A DNA stretch of 64,000 nucleotides from DAONJL01 sp035405645 [NCBI: bacterium] (GTDB taxonomy: Bacteria > JAGOBX01 > DAONJL01), in assembly GCA_035405645.1 (NCBI GenBank), contig DAONJL010000009.1, forward strand, positions 4,673 to 68,672, written 5' to 3'. The position numbers were made by a program, and so were the translations under genes. Positions 62,957 through 64,000 of this stretch are shown piece by piece. Below the pieces are notes generated by a model. That model had not been told where the DNA came from and made no database searches. It saw only the letters and a program-made list of their open reading frames with translations. Position 1 is the first letter of the stretch. Each line of letters opens with the position of its first letter.

Positions 62957-64000
62957 TTATAATTCTTCAACAATTACTTTTGCTATGCTATTTATGGTAT
63001 TGGCAATATTCATTAATGCTTCAATAGCATCTAAAAAAATAGAACTTTCAGATACACCAGTTCGCTCATCAGTTGATAATGAATTAAAATATTCTTGATG
63101 AATTTTTTTTGCTATTCTTTGTAATTTAGTATAAAGCAATGAGACGCTTTCTGCTTCATCAATTTTTTTATTTTCAAAAGAATTTGATACCATTTTAAAT
63201 AATTCAGATATCTTTGATGAAAGATTTTTTATATATTCTTTTTCTTTTTCATTTAATGAAATATTTTTCTCATTTAATTTGTTTGCCTGATGCATTAAAT
63301 GCTTTACAACTATATCACCAATATTTTCAAAATAACTTGATAGATAAAGTTGTGTTATATATAGTTTTGATTGTTCCTCACTTAAATTGCCGGAACGACT
63401 GATTTTATTTAAATATGGTCTTATTGCTTTATCAAGAATATCAACTTTATCATCTTCTTTTGTTATTTTTTCAATTAACTCTTCTGATTTATTTATAAAA
63501 ACAGTTTCAATATTATTTAGCATATATTGTACAATGCCACCCATTCTTAATAATTCTTTTTTTGACATATCGAGTGCAATATCAGGATTATTTTCAAAGC
63601 CTTCCTGAATATATTGTGGCGCAAATACATTTTTCTCATCTTCTGTCTCTGGTATAATTTTATATATTAATTTTGCAATTAAATTAACAAAAGGGAAAAA
63701 AACAATAACACCAAAAGAAGCACACAAAGTATAAGTATTAGCCACCTGCCGTGGAACAGAAGTTGAACCAAAAAATTTAGTTACTGCTATTACAACATCA
63801 TCAATATATTTAATAAAAATAGTGCAAATAATAGCAGCAAGCAAAGCACAAATTGAATTTGCTATTGCTGTTCTTTTACCATTTTTATTTGCTCCTAATG
63901 AAGCAAGTAATGCTGTTGCAGAAGTTCCAACCATTGCACCAAGTACAAGTGGTACTGCTGATTCAAGTGTAATAAGATTTTGCTCTGCGAATGCAATACA
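62957..64000 (-). CDS. Na/Pi cotransporter family protein with PhoU-like domain, 5'-truncated by the window
   Basis: The minus-strand frame stays open to base 64000, so the N terminus is outside. The visible membrane part includes NLITLESAVPLVLGAMVGTSATALLASLG, the second Na/Pi repeat motif of NptA/YjbB-like transporters, and TAIANSICALLAA. About the last 210 residues form a helical PhoU-like domain. Such proteins export or import phosphate with sodium. Start and total length cannot be given. It is probably co-transcribed with the cNMP-binding protein. Confidence 0.85.
   Translation of the reverse strand, partial: CIAFAEQNLITLESAVPLVLGAMVGTSATALLASLGANKNGKRTAIANSICALLAAIICTIFIKYIDDVVIAVTKFFGSTSVPRQVANTYTLCASFGVIVFFPFVNLIAKLIYKIIPETEDEKNVFAPQYIQEGFENNPDIALDMSKKELLRMGGIVQYMLNNIETVFINKSEELIEKITKEDDKVDILDKAIRPYLNKISRSGNLSEEQSKLYITQLYLSSYFENIGDIVVKHLMHQANKLNEKNISLNEKEKEYIKNLSSKISELFKMVSNSFENKKIDEAESVSLLYTKLQRIAKKIHQEYFNSLSTDERTGVSESSIFLDAIEALMNIANTINSIAKVIVEEL

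Overview
The window is a strongly AT-rich, gene-dense stretch of a bacterial chromosome using the standard code. Its gene content points to an anaerobic, diderm (outer-membrane, LPS-bearing) bacterium. It has a complete [FeFe]-hydrogenase maturation set (hydG, hydE, hydF plus a TM1266-type regulator) and hypA for nickel insertion. It also has an LPS-transport pair (lptB and an LptC/LptA-like protein), an MlaE-type permease, lipoproteins, and c-di-GMP-linked proteins (HD-GYP, PilZ, FapA-like) with no flagellar genes in view. I could not assign the lineage from this sequence; it looks like an uncultivated, low-GC group.

Layout: 1-2343 is the end of a large secreted FN3/FG-GAP repeat protein, converging on an HPr-kinase-like P-loop gene. 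3427-7462 is the hydrogenase maturation operon, led by an about 100-nt leader that folds as a compact three-way junction. 7522-14016 holds an SGNH hydrolase, an erythromycin-esterase-family protein, a RACo-like corrinoid-activator and glnS. 14119-17401 (minus) holds a membrane-anchored AmmeMemoRadiSam radical SAM protein, an aldolase and a lytic transglycosylase. 17564-21576 holds an HD-GYP response regulator, DUF2851 and proB. 21605-36735 is one long minus-strand run: pyrG, pyrBI fusion, a lipoprotein MBL-TPR, a ribokinase-transketolase fusion, a hybrid kinase, proS, YdjM, lptC/A, lptB, hypA and a kinase. 36898-39226 holds a methyltransferase and a GT-C membrane protein. 39353-42104 is queC-queF-argB-thiG. 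42149-53345 holds a receiver protein, tRNA-Leu, FapA-like, PilZ, SAM hydrolase, TPR, a winged-helix regulator, FecR, ispE, spoVG, tRNA-Gln, a DHH phosphoesterase and a metallophosphatase-thioredoxin-CcdA fusion.

53434-55424 is a compositional island. It carries a hicB antitoxin with a hicA toxin gene broken by one in-frame stop, an attC-like site and boundary motifs resembling an integron gene cassette, long palindromes, and a tyrosine recombinase that has lost most of its catalytic residues. After it, 55571-62288 (minus) returns to core genes: rpsF-ssb-rpsR-DUF2232-rplI-dnaB-mlaE-aroE-glycosyltransferase. The window ends in a cNMP-binding protein and a partial Na/Pi cotransporter.

Across the window, clear sigma-70-type promoters (TTGACA/TATAAT-like) can be read by eye. 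At several genes the -10 box lies so close to the ATG, with no Shine-Dalgarno, that leaderless or near-leaderless transcripts are likely. Other genes have strong AGGAGG sites, so both initiation modes seem to be used.
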